This document shows, one piece after another, positions 52,405 through 62,574 of a DNA stretch of 64,000 bases (positions are counted from its first letter, which is position 1; the number at the start of each line of letters is the position of its first letter). A program made the translations under genes and the position numbers. The notes beneath the pieces are model-generated. The model was given only the letters and a program-made list of their open reading frames with translations, did not search any database and had not been told where the DNA came from. Source of the stretch: Pedobacter cryoconitis (GTDB taxonomy: Bacteria; Bacteroidota; Bacteroidia; Sphingobacteriales; Sphingobacteriaceae); contig NZ_CP014504.1 in the NCBI RefSeq assembly GCF_001590605.1, positions 4,836,001-4,900,000 on the forward strand, given 5' to 3'.

Positions 52405-54498
52405 ATGAAAGAGAAAGAAAATACTAAGCCCAAATTAATTAAGAGAATACCGAACATTCCCAAAAAACCTCAAAAGGGCTCTAACTTTAATATATTCTGG
52501 GTTTACGCTGCAATTATTTTAGGCCTTGTCCTAGTTTCCGTTTTATTTACTAATGATACCAATAAAACAATCACCTACAGGGAATTTGAAACGAACATGC
52601 TTGCTCCGGGAGATGTTCAGAAAATTATAGCTTACAAATATGAAGACCTGGTGAGGGCTGATGTATTTATAAAACCAGACCGTCTTAACCAGGAGAAGTA
52701 TAAAAAGTATCAGACAAAGAGTAATTTTGGTTCAACCGGAGGCCCTACAGTATCTTTTACCGCAGGATCAATGGATGCACTGGATAAGCAATTGTCAGAA
52801 TCACAAAAAACTGTTCCGGTTGACAGCCAGATTTTAGCAGAAAAAGAAACCAGACAAAGTACCTTCAATTCATGGTTCTTCACAGTAATTATTCCTGTGT
52901 TGTTATTTATTGGATTCTGGATCTTCATCATGCGTAAAATGGGTGGTGGTGCCGGCGGTGGCGGCGGACAGATTTTTAATATCGGAAAATCCAAAGCAAC
53001 TCTTTTTGATAAAGAAAGCCAGGTAAACGTAACATTTAATGATGTTGCAGGACTGGAAGAAGCTAAACAAGAGGTTATGGAGATTGTAGATTTCCTTAAA
53101 AACCCAAAAAAATACACCAATCTGGGTGGTAAGATACCAAAAGGTGCATTGCTTGTAGGCTCTCCGGGTACTGGTAAAACTTTATTGGCGAAAGCTGTTG
53201 CCGGTGAAGCTCAGGTTCCATTTTTCTCGCTTTCAGGTTCTGATTTCGTAGAAATGTTTGTTGGAGTTGGTGCATCACGTGTACGTGACTTGTTTAAACA
53301 AGCTAAAGATAAAGCTCCATGTATCATCTTTATTGATGAGGTTGATGCGATTGGACGTGCCCGTGGTAAAAACAGCATGATGGGTGGTAATGATGAGCGT
53401 GAGAACACTTTGAACCAGTTATTAGTAGAGATGGATGGATTTGGTACAGATTCAGGGATTATTATTCTTGCTGCAACTAACCGTCCTGATGTATTAGACA
53501 GTGCCCTGCTTCGTCCGGGAAGATTTGACAGACAGATTTCTATTGATAAACCAGATTTAGTAGGCAGGGAGCAGATTTTCAAAGTCCACTTGAAACCTAT
53601 CAAAACTGATGTGGTTGTGGATGCTAAAAAACTTTCTGCACAAACTCCTGGTTTCGCAGGTGCTGAGATTGCAAACGTTTGTAATGAAGCTGCATTAATT
53701 GCTGCCAGAAGAAATAAAGAATCTGTTGATATGCAGGATTTCCAGGATGCAATTGACCGTGTTATTGGTGGTCTGGAGAAGAAAAATAAAATCATCTCTC
53801 CTGAAGAGAAACGTATCGTTGCTTACCATGAAGCTGGACACGCTATTGCTGGATGGTACCTTGAACATGCAGATCCATTGGTAAAGGTGTCTATTGTACC
53901 TCGTGGTGTTGCTGCATTAGGTTATGCACAGTATTTACCAAAAGAGCAGTTTTTGTATACTACAGAGCAGCTTACTGATGGTATGTGTATGACTATGGGT
54001 GGCCGTGTAGCCGAAGACCTTGTATTTGGTAAAATATCTACAGGTGCGCAGAATGACCTGGAGAGAATTACTAAATTGTCTTATGCCATGGTGACTATTT
54101 ATGGAATGAACAGTACAATCGGTAATGTTTCCTTCCATGATCCTCAAAACGAGTACAACTTCAATAAACCTTATTCAGAAAAAACTTCTGAACTGATTGA
54201 TATTGAAGTACGTAAACTGATCAATGAGGTTTATGTCAGAACAATGCAGTTATTAATTGATAAAAGAGACGGTTTAGAGAAACTGGCAGAGAAACTACTG
54301 GAAAAAGAAATTCTTTTCCAGGCAGATCTGGAAGAAATCTTAGGTAAACGTCCTTTTGACAACCGTACTACATATGATGAATTCGTGAATGGCACAGGAG
54401 ATCAAAAACCTGCTGCTGAAGGCTTACTTCATGAAGGTGTTGGAGAAACAACAGACCCGTCTGCTCCTTTAGCATCGCCTTTAAATTCTGAATCTTAA
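52405..54498 (+). CDS. ftsH: ATP-dependent zinc metalloprotease FtsH
   Basis: 697 aa from ATG 52405 (MKEKENTKPK); the longer frame from 52330 would overlap rsfS. Two membrane segments (residues 30-50 and 165-190), AAA with GSPGTGKTLLAKAVAGEA, FIDEVDAIGRARG and the SRH, then the zinc protease motif HEAGHAIAGW (about residue 475). Degrades misfolded membrane and regulatory proteins. Followed by a hairpin at 54515. Confidence 0.97.
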   Translation: MKEKENTKPKLIKRIPNIPKKPQKGSNFNIFWVYAAIILGLVLVSVLFTNDTNKTITYREFETNMLAPGDVQKIIAYKYEDLVRADVFIKPDRLNQEKYKKYQTKSNFGSTGGPTVSFTAGSMDALDKQLSESQKTVPVDSQILAEKETRQSTFNSWFFTVIIPVLLFIGFWIFIMRKMGGGAGGGGGQIFNIGKSKATLFDKESQVNVTFNDVAGLEEAKQEVMEIVDFLKNPKKYTNLGGKIPKGALLVGSPGTGKTLLAKAVAGEAQVPFFSLSGSDFVEMFVGVGASRVRDLFKQAKDKAPCIIFIDEVDAIGRARGKNSMMGGNDERENTLNQLLVEMDGFGTDSGIIILAATNRPDVLDSALLRPGRFDRQISIDKPDLVGREQIFKVHLKPIKTDVVVDAKKLSAQTPGFAGAEIANVCNEAALIAARRNKESVDMQDFQDAIDRVIGGLEKKNKIISPEEKRIVAYHEAGHAIAGWYLEHADPLVKVSIVPRGVAALGYAQYLPKEQFLYTTEQLTDGMCMTMGGRVAEDLVFGKISTGAQNDLERITKLSYAMVTIYGMNSTIGNVSFHDPQNEYNFNKPYSEKTSELIDIEVRKLINEVYVRTMQLLIDKRDGLEKLAEKLLEKEILFQADLEEILGKRPFDNRTTYDEFVNGTGDQKPAAEGLLHEGVGETTDPSAPLASPLNSES

Positions 54499-54514
54499 TA
54501 ATTAACTTTATGGA

Positions 54515-54555
54515 GCTGTCATCAGGTATACTGATGACAGCAAATCCATTTTTTT
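54515..54555 (+). terminator. Terminator of ftsH directly before the LUD gene
   Basis: GCTGTCATCAG (54515-54525) and CTGATGACAGC (54531-54541) form an 11-bp stem with a 5-nt loop; a run of seven T ends at the base before the next ATG (54556). Terminator, or a translation-controlling hairpin. Confidence 0.65.
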
Positions 54556-55200
54556 ATGCAAGAGAATATTTCCTCCAAGGAGTTAATGCTAAAAAAGATA
54601 AGGAAAGCTCTACTTGAAAAAAGAGATAATCCCTATCCTAATTTAGAAGAAACCCCGCTTTACAAGACCAATACAGAGATTCCGGAAATTTTATTTGCCG
54701 AGCAGTTAACCGCTGTATCCGGCAATTTTATTTATTGCGAAGACGGTGTTGAATTCATCGAAAACATTCTTGAACTAGCGGAGAAGTTCAAATGGAGAAA
54801 AATATATTGCTGGGAAACAGAACTTCAGAAATTACTTTCCACTTACGAATTCCCTTTTTACAAGACTGACAAGGATTTTGAAATGGCTGAAGTTGGAATT
54901 ACTATGTGTGAAGCCTTAATTGCCAGAAATGGCTCTATATTGTTAAGTAATCAAAATGAAGCAGGAAGAAGACTTAGTATTTTTCCTCATCACCATATTG
55001 TCATAGCGAGAACCGGCCAAATGGTTATGGACCTTAAAGATGGATTTCAACTCATCAAAAATAAATATGGCGCACAGCTGCCTTCCATGATCAGTACGAT
55101 CACCGGTCCCAGCAGAACTGCCGATATTGAGAAAACACTCGTCCTTGGTGCCCATGGCCCGAAAGAATTATTTGTTTTTTTAATTGATGATTTCTCTTAA
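54556..55200 (+). CDS. LUD-domain protein (LutC/YkgG family)
   Basis: 214 aa. LUD domain of LutC type (CEALIARNGSILLSNQNEAG; RRLSIFPHHHIVIARTGQMV; STITGPSRTADIEKTLVLGAHGP). In Bacillus LutABC oxidises lactate; here no lutA or lutB neighbour exists, so lactate use cannot be claimed. The ATG follows the ftsH terminator with no room for a leader. Confidence 0.85.
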   Translation: MQENISSKELMLKKIRKALLEKRDNPYPNLEETPLYKTNTEIPEILFAEQLTAVSGNFIYCEDGVEFIENILELAEKFKWRKIYCWETELQKLLSTYEFPFYKTDKDFEMAEVGITMCEALIARNGSILLSNQNEAGRRLSIFPHHHIVIARTGQMVMDLKDGFQLIKNKYGAQLPSMISTITGPSRTADIEKTLVLGAHGPKELFVFLIDDFS

Positions 55201-55264
55201 ATTTTTGTTTTCAATAAATTAATCCTAGTTTTATACTAAATACTAAAACAGTATACGGTTCAGA

Positions 55265-56347
55265 ATGGTTAATAAAAAGCATATATCTTCAGTAATTGCA
55301 GGCACAGGAAGTTACATTCCGGAGAAAATTGTTTCAGGAGATTCCTTCCTAAACTCTACTTTTTACGAAAACGGTCTCCTTATTGAGAAAGACAACGCAG
55401 ATATCATCAGTAAATTCTCTGAAATTACTGAAATCATAGAGCGTCGTTATATCGACGATAACCTCCTTAACAGTAATATCGCTTCCATTGCCGCACAAAG
55501 GGCTCTGGATGATGCGAGAATCGATAAAGAGACCTTAGACCACATCATTGTATGTCATAATTTCGGAGATATTCATCATGGAAGTAACCGGATGGATATT
55601 CTGCCTTCTCTTGCAGCTAAAGTTAAGCAGCAATTAGAGATTGTAAACCCGGATTGTGTTGCTTACGATATCATATTTGGATGTCCGGGATGGGTACAAG
55701 GAACGATACAAGCAAATTACCTGATTCAAAGCGGAGATGCCAAACGTGTTTTAGTCATAGGTTCAGAAACACTCTCCAGGATAATTGACCCGCATGACCG
55801 TGACAGTATGATATTTTCGGATGGAGCAGGGGCAGTAATTTTTGAAGGCGTTGAAAATGAAGAGCCAATTGGTATTATTGCCCATAAAACACAAACATTT
55901 GCTGGCAACTTTGCTTCGTTGTTATATATGGCAAAAAGCTGCAATCCTGGGGCTACAGATGGCAATACTTACATGAAAATGAATGGACGCAAGCTCTATG
56001 AATTTGCAGTTGTAAATGTTCCCCAAGTAGTGAAAATGGCTATTGATAAAGCAGGATTGAGTATTGAAGATATTAAAACCGTATTTATCCACCAGGCCAA
56101 TGGTAAAATGGATAATGCGATCATGAAAAGATTATTCAAATTATACGATAAAGATGCCGTTCCTGAGAATCTGGTTCCAATGACCATTTCCTGGTTAGGT
56201 AATAGCTCAGTTGCGACTATACCAACTTTACTGGACCTTGTGCTGAAAGAAAAAGTAGCAGGTTATAAAGTAAAAGCAGGCGAATATGCAGTCTTTGCTT
56301 CTGTTGGTGCAGGAATGCACATTAACGCCTTCGTATACCGGTTTTAA
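55265..56347 (+). CDS. 3-oxoacyl-ACP synthase III family (FabH-like)
   Basis: 360 aa. Thiolase fold with catalytic Cys in YDIIFGCPGWVQG (about residue 142), His in VFIHQANGKMDNAI and Asn in WLGNSSVATIP, the Cys-His-Asn triad of KASIII. Some 30 residues longer than E. coli FabH, with an insert around NFGDIHHGSNRMDILPSL. Housekeeping initiation of fatty acid synthesis or a specialised KASIII; not next to other fab genes. Overlaps the convergent TPR gene by 4 bp. Confidence 0.87.
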   Translation: MVNKKHISSVIAGTGSYIPEKIVSGDSFLNSTFYENGLLIEKDNADIISKFSEITEIIERRYIDDNLLNSNIASIAAQRALDDARIDKETLDHIIVCHNFGDIHHGSNRMDILPSLAAKVKQQLEIVNPDCVAYDIIFGCPGWVQGTIQANYLIQSGDAKRVLVIGSETLSRIIDPHDRDSMIFSDGAGAVIFEGVENEEPIGIIAHKTQTFAGNFASLLYMAKSCNPGATDGNTYMKMNGRKLYEFAVVNVPQVVKMAIDKAGLSIEDIKTVFIHQANGKMDNAIMKRLFKLYDKDAVPENLVPMTISWLGNSSVATIPTLLDLVLKEKVAGYKVKAGEYAVFASVGAGMHINAFVYRF

Positions 56348-57879
56348 TTGCCCAGTTTCTTCAGACCTTCTTTGGCCTGAGTTTCAATACTATTTTCATA
56401 TTCGTGATTTTTCATATTGATTGCCTGGTTAAAGTAAGCTTTAGCCTTGGCATCATTCTTTTTCTTTGCATAGATCTTACCCATATTCAAAGCAGAGGTT
56501 GCTGCAAAGTAATACTTTAAATTTTTCCCGTAGTTTATAACATTCTGATAAGACTGCAGCGCACTATCATCTTTATCCAGCACATCGTAAATTCTGCCCA
56601 TACGGTAATAAAACTCCACTTTGTCTTTAATGTCTTTATAAGCTGAAGCATTCTCACCTGCTAATACTTCCAATGCTTTCGCATAATATCCGCCATCAAA
56701 TAATAACCTGGATTTTAATAACCCTTTATCCGGAGCTGGAGCTCCAGCCTCATTCATTGCTTGCTTATCTTTTTCAGCATAAGTATACCCAACACTTTTA
56801 ACTTTGGCTATATAACCTCTATAAGCGCCTGTGTCGCCATTTAATAAAGCAATCCATGACAAGTGAAGGTTGGCATCTTTAATGTAATTCACGCCTTTAT
56901 TGAGTTGTAAAAATCTTTTAAAATTAGTAGAAGCTGAATAATCCAGCTTATTCAATTTTGCGGTTCCCATTAAAAGCTCGAGGTAAGGAAATGCTTGATA
57001 GCTTTCACCAGCAGGCCGCTTCGCCAGAATGGCAATTGCTTCTTCGTTATGGCCATTCCGTGCACAAACATAAGCCTGTAAATAAGCCTTCAACAGGCTA
57101 CTATCAGAAATCCTGGCCGTGTATTTCATAGTTTTAGCATAAGCATCCGGAGAATGGATTACATCACATAAAACATAAGAATAGTAGAAAACTACTTCTT
57201 CGTAGAATGGCTCAAATGACGAACGGGGAAGGTTTTGTGCAAGCTTATCCAGCATCAACAACCCCTTTTGTACATCTCCTTTAACTCCAAAAGTAGAAAG
57301 CATACTTTTTAGTGTACCATCAGGAAGATTTCCCAAGAAGACATTGATCAAGCCTAATCCTTTACCATTTAAATGAAATCCCGGAAATTTCTTACTGTTA
57401 TCCTGCAAAAGGCTGTTCGCTTTCTTAATTTCTCTTGCAGCTGTAAAATACTCTCCATAACGGCTCCTCAACAAAGCCCACTGCAGATTAATCTCTGCCT
57501 GCGCATATAAATAATAAGGAGATTTTTCATCATCATCTTCGATCTGACTAAGTCTGCGGGATTTTTCATCTTTCAACCTGTCAAAATCCTGTTTACTTTC
57601 AACAGTAATCAGGTAAAAATAGTCCGCATAATTTTCTAACAATGGAACTATAGCATTTTTAGGGTGCGCACTTTTTTCAGCCGCAATCAGTTGTTTCGCC
57701 GCGTTGATTTTAAGCTCAAAGATGAGTTGATAAGCCTTTACGCAATTGGCATTGAAATCAAAATTAGCATGGACTGTACCGGGGAGGATTAAGAAAAGGG
57801 GAAAGAGGCAATATCTTAACAGGAGGATGAATTTCCTTTTGGCGGACATAAATAAAATATTTCTATAGCGTGAATCCAT
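56344..57879 (-). CDS. Exported tetratricopeptide-repeat protein
   Basis: 511 aa. A signal-like hydrophobic stretch (LLLRYCLFPLFLILPGTVHA) after about 15 residues; ATG at 57849 (MSAKRKF) would be a better-fitting start. TPR-like helices along the length, clearest at the end (YYRMGRIYDVLDKDDSALQS; AKKKNDAKAKAYFNQAIN). Probably a scaffold in the periplasm. Function unknown. Confidence 0.8.
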   Translation of the reverse strand: MDSRYRNILFMSAKRKFILLLRYCLFPLFLILPGTVHANFDFNANCVKAYQLIFELKINAAKQLIAAEKSAHPKNAIVPLLENYADYFYLITVESKQDFDRLKDEKSRRLSQIEDDDEKSPYYLYAQAEINLQWALLRSRYGEYFTAAREIKKANSLLQDNSKKFPGFHLNGKGLGLINVFLGNLPDGTLKSMLSTFGVKGDVQKGLLMLDKLAQNLPRSSFEPFYEEVVFYYSYVLCDVIHSPDAYAKTMKYTARISDSSLLKAYLQAYVCARNGHNEEAIAILAKRPAGESYQAFPYLELLMGTAKLNKLDYSASTNFKRFLQLNKGVNYIKDANLHLSWIALLNGDTGAYRGYIAKVKSVGYTYAEKDKQAMNEAGAPAPDKGLLKSRLLFDGGYYAKALEVLAGENASAYKDIKDKVEFYYRMGRIYDVLDKDDSALQSYQNVINYGKNLKYYFAATSALNMGKIYAKKKNDAKAKAYFNQAINMKNHEYENSIETQAKEGLKKLGN

Positions 57880-57928
57880 AAAAACGACGAATACAACGCT
57901 ATTGTTTTAAATTTAGAAAAAACTGTAT

Positions 57929-57966
57929 AAAAAAAACGGTCAGATTACAATCTGACCGTTTTTTTT
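57929..57966. terminator. Bidirectional terminator downstream of the zinc-ribbon gene
   Basis: AAAAAAAACGGTCAGATT (57929-57946) and its exact inverse (57949-57966) form an 18-bp stem with a 2-nt loop and T-runs on both strands. Confidence 0.8.
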
Positions 57967-57990
57967 ATACTATTAGCAATAATTGCTTAA

Positions 57991-58734
57991 TTATGCTGGT
58001 ACATTTTCTAACGTTAAGGCTTCATCAACTAAAATCCTTCCGCAATGCTCACATACGATGATTTTTTTACGCTGACGAATGTCTAACTGACGCTGAGGTG
58101 GGATCTGATTGAAACATCCAGAACAAGAATCACGATCAATTGTTACCACAGCAAGGCCATTGTTTGCATTTCCTCTTAATCTTCTGTAAGCAATTAATAA
58201 TCTTTCTTCAATTCCAGACTCTGCTTTCTCCGCTTTTTTATTTAAAACCTGCTCGTCTTTTTCAGTTTCAGATGTAATCGTTTGTAATTCACCTCTTTTG
58301 ATCTCAAGATCTTTTTTTCTTGACTCCTGATCAGCTAAAGCTTTCTCATAAACTTCAGTTTTAGAAGAGATATCAAATCCATATTCTCTGATTTTCTTTT
58401 CACAAACCTGAATTTCAAGAGACTGGATCTCTACTTCTTTTGTTAAAGCATCATACTCACGATTATTTTTTACCTCTTTTAACTGAGTATCATATTTCTT
58501 AATCAAAGCCTGAGATTCTTTGATCATATTTTTACGTGTTACAATAGCATCTTCGGTTTCATCCAATTCAGCTTTGAATTTTTGTATACGTGTATCCAAT
58601 CCCGCTACCTCATCTTCTAAATCAGCCACTTCCATTGGCAATTCACCACGAATCTGACGTATTTTATCAATTTTTGTATGAAGGGTTTGTAATTCGTATA
58701 AAGCTTTCAGCTTTTGCTCTACAGTTTGTTCCAT
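57991..58734 (-). CDS. Coiled-coil protein with C4 zinc ribbon
   Basis: 247 aa. Long coiled coil (residues 10-180, LDTRIQKFKAELDETEDAIV; EVEIQSLEIQVCEKKIREYG) followed by a zinc ribbon with two knuckles (CSGCFNQIPPQ; VCEHCGRILVDE). DUF164/CT398-type family, thought to be a nucleic-acid- or secretion-related chaperone; unproven. An exact TATCTTTG box lies about 150 bp upstream (58892-58885). Confidence 0.85.
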   Translation of the reverse strand: MEQTVEQKLKALYELQTLHTKIDKIRQIRGELPMEVADLEDEVAGLDTRIQKFKAELDETEDAIVTRKNMIKESQALIKKYDTQLKEVKNNREYDALTKEVEIQSLEIQVCEKKIREYGFDISSKTEVYEKALADQESRKKDLEIKRGELQTITSETEKDEQVLNKKAEKAESGIEERLLIAYRRLRGNANNGLAVVTIDRDSCSGCFNQIPPQRQLDIRQRKKIIVCEHCGRILVDEALTLENVPA

Positions 58735-58977
58735 TAAATGAAATAATTTATGGGTATGGGTATAATTATATTTGACTAATTGTCAGTTCTTTAACTGTTT
58801 CTTAGCTCTTGCACAGATTCAAAACAAAATATAATTCCTCAAAATATAGGAATTAATTGTCATATAGTCTATTGCTAAAGCTTGCAAAGATAAGTATTAT
58901 ATTTTCTTTCAGCCATACAATTTGCTATTAATCTGCTGATTGGCTTTTAATTAAATATTTTATCCCGGATACCCCTC

Positions 58978-61407
58978 TTATTTCAACCTCCCTTTTAAGT
59001 CTTCACTGGCCGTACTTCGTTGTTTACCACCGGCTCCATCGCCGCCAAAGCGATAACTGAAAGAGAGGACAACAGCCCGGCTGTCAGGTCTGCTATGGCT
59101 GTAAGCAGAGATATTCCCATACGTAGCCGATTGCTTAATTTGTTTACTCTGGAAAATATCATTGACCAGCAATTTAAGTGTTCCCCTGTCCTTTAGTATC
59201 TCTTTCTGCCCACCCGCAGACACCATATAATAACTTTTAGTCGTGAATACACCCGAAACTACTTTCGACTTGTACATTCCACTCAGCTCAGCTTTCCAGC
59301 CGTTTCCCAACTTAAAAGTATTTTGAGAATCAAATGTAAAACTTGTGCCTTTAATCCGCTGCTCTCCCTCAGGAGCTGCAATAGAAAAATCATTGCTGAA
59401 AAGATTAGCAAAATGCGTTCCTGACCACCATTTGGTAAAATCTACGGATGCTGTAAAACTGATCCCATAATTTTTAAAAGTTGCCAGGTTCTCAGGCCGC
59501 TGGAAAGCGAGATTGCTGTCTCCACCCACCAAACTACTGATCACATCTGTACTCGCATTGTAAGTCAATGTCGTATAATAACGGGAGCGAAATCCATAAC
59601 TTAGTTCAAAAGCATTCACAATTGACGGAAGCAGATAAGGATTTCCTTCTTCATAAGAAAACGGGTCCATATAAACCCTGAAAGGATTCATATCCCAATA
59701 ACCTGGACGTTCTATCCGCTTGCTATAACTCAGCTGCACCCTGTTCTTATCATTTATTTCCTGCGTCAGGAATACACTTGGAAATAACTTAAAATAGCTC
59801 CTTTTTACTAAAGAATCTGTGGTAAGCTGATGCCCCTTAGTATCAGTATATTCTCCCCGCAGCCCAGCCTGGATACTGAATTTTCCAATATCCTTTTTCA
59901 AATTGACATAACCGGCCTGAATTTGTTCCTTATAAATAAAATCATTGCTTGTCGAGTGATCAGGAACGTATGTCCCATTTTGTAAGGTATCATACTTCAG
60001 GTTATTTACCATACGTACCACACTTCCTTTCCAGCCAGCTTCCAGTTTTCCCAGTTTACCGGCAGGCAGTACATAATCAATCTTCCCTACATAAATATCA
60101 TTGTCTGAAGGAAGATCACCAATTCTTGATTTTAATGCAGGCAGGAACAGCTGCTGTGTCCCCATAAACCGCGTATCCAGCTGCTGATCCATTTTAGAAA
60201 AGTGAGAAACATAATCTATGTCCGCTGTTAATTCATGTCCTTTATCATTAAAAAGGTGCTTATAATTAATGTTATAAAGCATATCAGTCCACCTTTCCTT
60301 ACCAATAGTATTCGTATGGGCGTCCCATATTACATCACCTGTTTCATTATTGTATAACCGGTTCCGCGTAGGCTTGACAGCTGGATATTTACCAACCCCT
60401 CCATTTACCATGAAACCTAAAGTATTTTTCTCATTCAAAAACAGCTCCATTCCTGCCTGGAAATTATGCGAGCGTAATTTTGCTTTTTCATCCATTCGCT
60501 GAACCGAACTGCTGTAGGGAATTTTTCCTGCCCCCATACCATCCCGGTAAAAATCTCTTTTCACATCATCAGAACCCTTTAAATCCTGGTAGAAATAATT
60601 ATAATTCCCAAAAAAGCTCACCTTTTCCGTCCGGTAATTCAGGCTTGTACCTCCACCTAAGCGAGCCAACCTTCCGGCACCACCATTCGCAGAGACAGTC
60701 CCATTTAAACCTGCTTTTGTCTGTTTCTTTAAAATAATATTAACGATCCCACCATTGCCCGCAGCATCATATTTAGAAGAGGGGCTAGCCATAATTTCAA
60801 TTCTGGAAATCGTGTTTGACGCAGTTCCTCTCAATAAATTTGCCAGCTGATTTCCTGAAAGGTAAGTAGGCTTGCCGTTAATCATCACCATAGTGCCAGG
60901 TCTGCCCTTTAAACTAAGTTCACCGCTCTCACTCATGGTTACACCTGGAGCCTTATTCAACAACGCTAAGGCTGTTCCTCCTTCGGCCATGACACTATTT
61001 TCTACATTCATAACCATCCGGTCAAGCTGTTGTACGATGGTCGCTTTATTCGCTTTAATTTCTACCGTATTTAGTGACATCTGTTCAGCAACCAGCCGGA
61101 TACGTCCCAGGTTAAAAACCAGTTCAGTACCGTTTAACTCCAGAGGCCCACTCTTATAATGCTGATAGCCAATAAAACTGATCTTCACAAAATATTTACC
61201 CTTGGGAACATTAGAAAGGTTAAAATGACCAGCGGAATCACTCACGACAGCTTTAACCTTTGTTGAATCGGCTGCACTCAGCAAAAAAATCCCCGCATAA
61301 TTTACCGGTTTTTGATGCTCGTCCGTTAAATGGCCTCTCACCTGATGCGTCTGCGCATTTAACTGAGTAAACAGGAAGAAACTGATTAGAGTCAGGATTA
61401 TTTTCAT
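58978..61407 (-). CDS. TonB-dependent receptor with carboxypeptidase-like N-terminal domain
   Basis: 809 aa. Signal peptide (LISFFLFTQLNAQ), CarboxypepD_reg domain (VRGHLTDEHQKPVNYAGIFL), plug (TMVMINGKPTYLSGNQLANL; IMASPSSKYDAAGNGGIVNI) and an outer-membrane barrel of the beta-barrel family 3 type. Smaller and simpler than SusC. Last gene of an operon with a PepSY membrane protein and a DUF4374 lipoprotein; that set is usually tied to iron-siderophore uptake. Confidence 0.93.
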   Translation of the reverse strand: MKIILTLISFFLFTQLNAQTHQVRGHLTDEHQKPVNYAGIFLLSAADSTKVKAVVSDSAGHFNLSNVPKGKYFVKISFIGYQHYKSGPLELNGTELVFNLGRIRLVAEQMSLNTVEIKANKATIVQQLDRMVMNVENSVMAEGGTALALLNKAPGVTMSESGELSLKGRPGTMVMINGKPTYLSGNQLANLLRGTASNTISRIEIMASPSSKYDAAGNGGIVNIILKKQTKAGLNGTVSANGGAGRLARLGGGTSLNYRTEKVSFFGNYNYFYQDLKGSDDVKRDFYRDGMGAGKIPYSSSVQRMDEKAKLRSHNFQAGMELFLNEKNTLGFMVNGGVGKYPAVKPTRNRLYNNETGDVIWDAHTNTIGKERWTDMLYNINYKHLFNDKGHELTADIDYVSHFSKMDQQLDTRFMGTQQLFLPALKSRIGDLPSDNDIYVGKIDYVLPAGKLGKLEAGWKGSVVRMVNNLKYDTLQNGTYVPDHSTSNDFIYKEQIQAGYVNLKKDIGKFSIQAGLRGEYTDTKGHQLTTDSLVKRSYFKLFPSVFLTQEINDKNRVQLSYSKRIERPGYWDMNPFRVYMDPFSYEEGNPYLLPSIVNAFELSYGFRSRYYTTLTYNASTDVISSLVGGDSNLAFQRPENLATFKNYGISFTASVDFTKWWSGTHFANLFSNDFSIAAPEGEQRIKGTSFTFDSQNTFKLGNGWKAELSGMYKSKVVSGVFTTKSYYMVSAGGQKEILKDRGTLKLLVNDIFQSKQIKQSATYGNISAYSHSRPDSRAVVLSFSYRFGGDGAGGKQRSTASEDLKGRLK

Positions 61408-62513
61408 GCCGTTGTTATTTTATTTTTTTTCGTTTTTTTCCTTTTACCCCACCACACATAGAATCCTGTGATAGGTAAACTAGCGCAAATCAGGCTGGTT
61501 ATAAAAGCTATAATTTTTGTGAAGAGTCCACCAATCGCACCAACATGCAACGCATAATTGGACTTGCGTAGCCAGTCTGCAAAAGCAAGCTCTGACAATC
61601 TTTTTCCGGAGGAAGGCAATGCCTCCAGCGTAACAGGGTCAAAATAAAGATCTCTCCAACTACCGTTATGCATATCTGTGCAGGCATAAATCGCCTCATC
61701 GTCATGATCAGGAATAGAAACTATAATGGAATTCTTTTCATGGACAGCGATCTCTTTTCTTACTTTGTACCAGACCTTATCCGAACTGTAAACGATTGGA
61801 TCTGGTGGCGGAATTATTTTAATTTCCTGCTGTTTAACTCTTTTGGCCATACTTCCGCCACTCAACCAATAGACACTTTTCGAAAACCACGAAAAGCTCA
61901 TTATCAATCCCGTACAGGCTAGTACAACAGCGATTAACAGCGAATAAAATCCCAATACATTATGCAGATCATAGTTGAGCCTTTTGAATTTTGCATCCCA
62001 CTTTATCTTAAAGCTCCTGTTGAAATTCGTTTTGCTCCACTTTTTCGGATACCATAAAATTAATCCGCTGATCAGCAGCAGGAAGAAAATAAAAGTTCCC
62101 CAGCCAACAACAGCCTTACCAACTTTTCTTCCCATCCAAAAATTCCGGTGTCCTTCATCCATGAAATGGAAAAAAGCATCATGATCAGCCACAGCCAGCA
62201 CCTCACCACTAAAAGGATTCATATAAACTGTAGAATCAGAATTAATAGTTACCTGTGCAGATTTATCTAACCCATGATACCAGATACTTTCTGCTTTTTT
62301 GCCTGGTAAAGCTTTCGCTAAACGTTCAGCCAGCTGAGAAGGAGGAAGGTACCTGCTTTCCACTTCCGGCTTTACGGTCAAATACGGATACAGCAGGTTA
62401 TTTATTTCCTGCTCAAACACTAAAATGCAGCCCGTAAGACTAACAATAACGACAATAATACCCGAAGCAAGCCCTAGCCACAGATGGAGCCAGGCATTGA
62501 TTTTTTTGAACAT
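61404..62513 (-). CDS. PepSY-associated transmembrane protein
   Basis: 369 aa. Four membrane helices (LWLGLASGIIVVIVSLTGCI; GTFIFFLLLISGLILWYPK and others), the PepSY-TM pattern with His in NFWMGRKVGKAVVGW and LHVGAIGGL regions. Possibly a ferric-siderophore reductase in the inner membrane. Overlaps the receptor gene by 4 bp (ATGA). Confidence 0.9.
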   Translation of the reverse strand: MFKKINAWLHLWLGLASGIIVVIVSLTGCILVFEQEINNLLYPYLTVKPEVESRYLPPSQLAERLAKALPGKKAESIWYHGLDKSAQVTINSDSTVYMNPFSGEVLAVADHDAFFHFMDEGHRNFWMGRKVGKAVVGWGTFIFFLLLISGLILWYPKKWSKTNFNRSFKIKWDAKFKRLNYDLHNVLGFYSLLIAVVLACTGLIMSFSWFSKSVYWLSGGSMAKRVKQQEIKIIPPPDPIVYSSDKVWYKVRKEIAVHEKNSIIVSIPDHDDEAIYACTDMHNGSWRDLYFDPVTLEALPSSGKRLSELAFADWLRKSNYALHVGAIGGLFTKIIAFITSLICASLPITGFYVWWGKRKKTKKNKITTA

Positions 62514-62529
62514 CAGTAAGGAATAAAAA

Positions 62530-62559
62530 TGGGCCGCTTACTCTTGGTCATACGGCCCA
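62530..62559 (-). terminator. Hairpin inside the iron-uptake operon
   Basis: TGGGCCG (62530-62536) and CGGCCCA (62553-62559) pair on the minus strand and are followed by ATTTTTATT. Lies between the DUF4374 stop and the PepSY start, so it may reduce downstream expression. Confidence 0.5.
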
Positions 62560-62574
62560 ACAAAACACAATATT

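Noticed and set aside
54556..55200. Lactate utilisation function for the LUD gene
   Set aside because: LutA and LutB partners are not nearby, so only the domain is reported.
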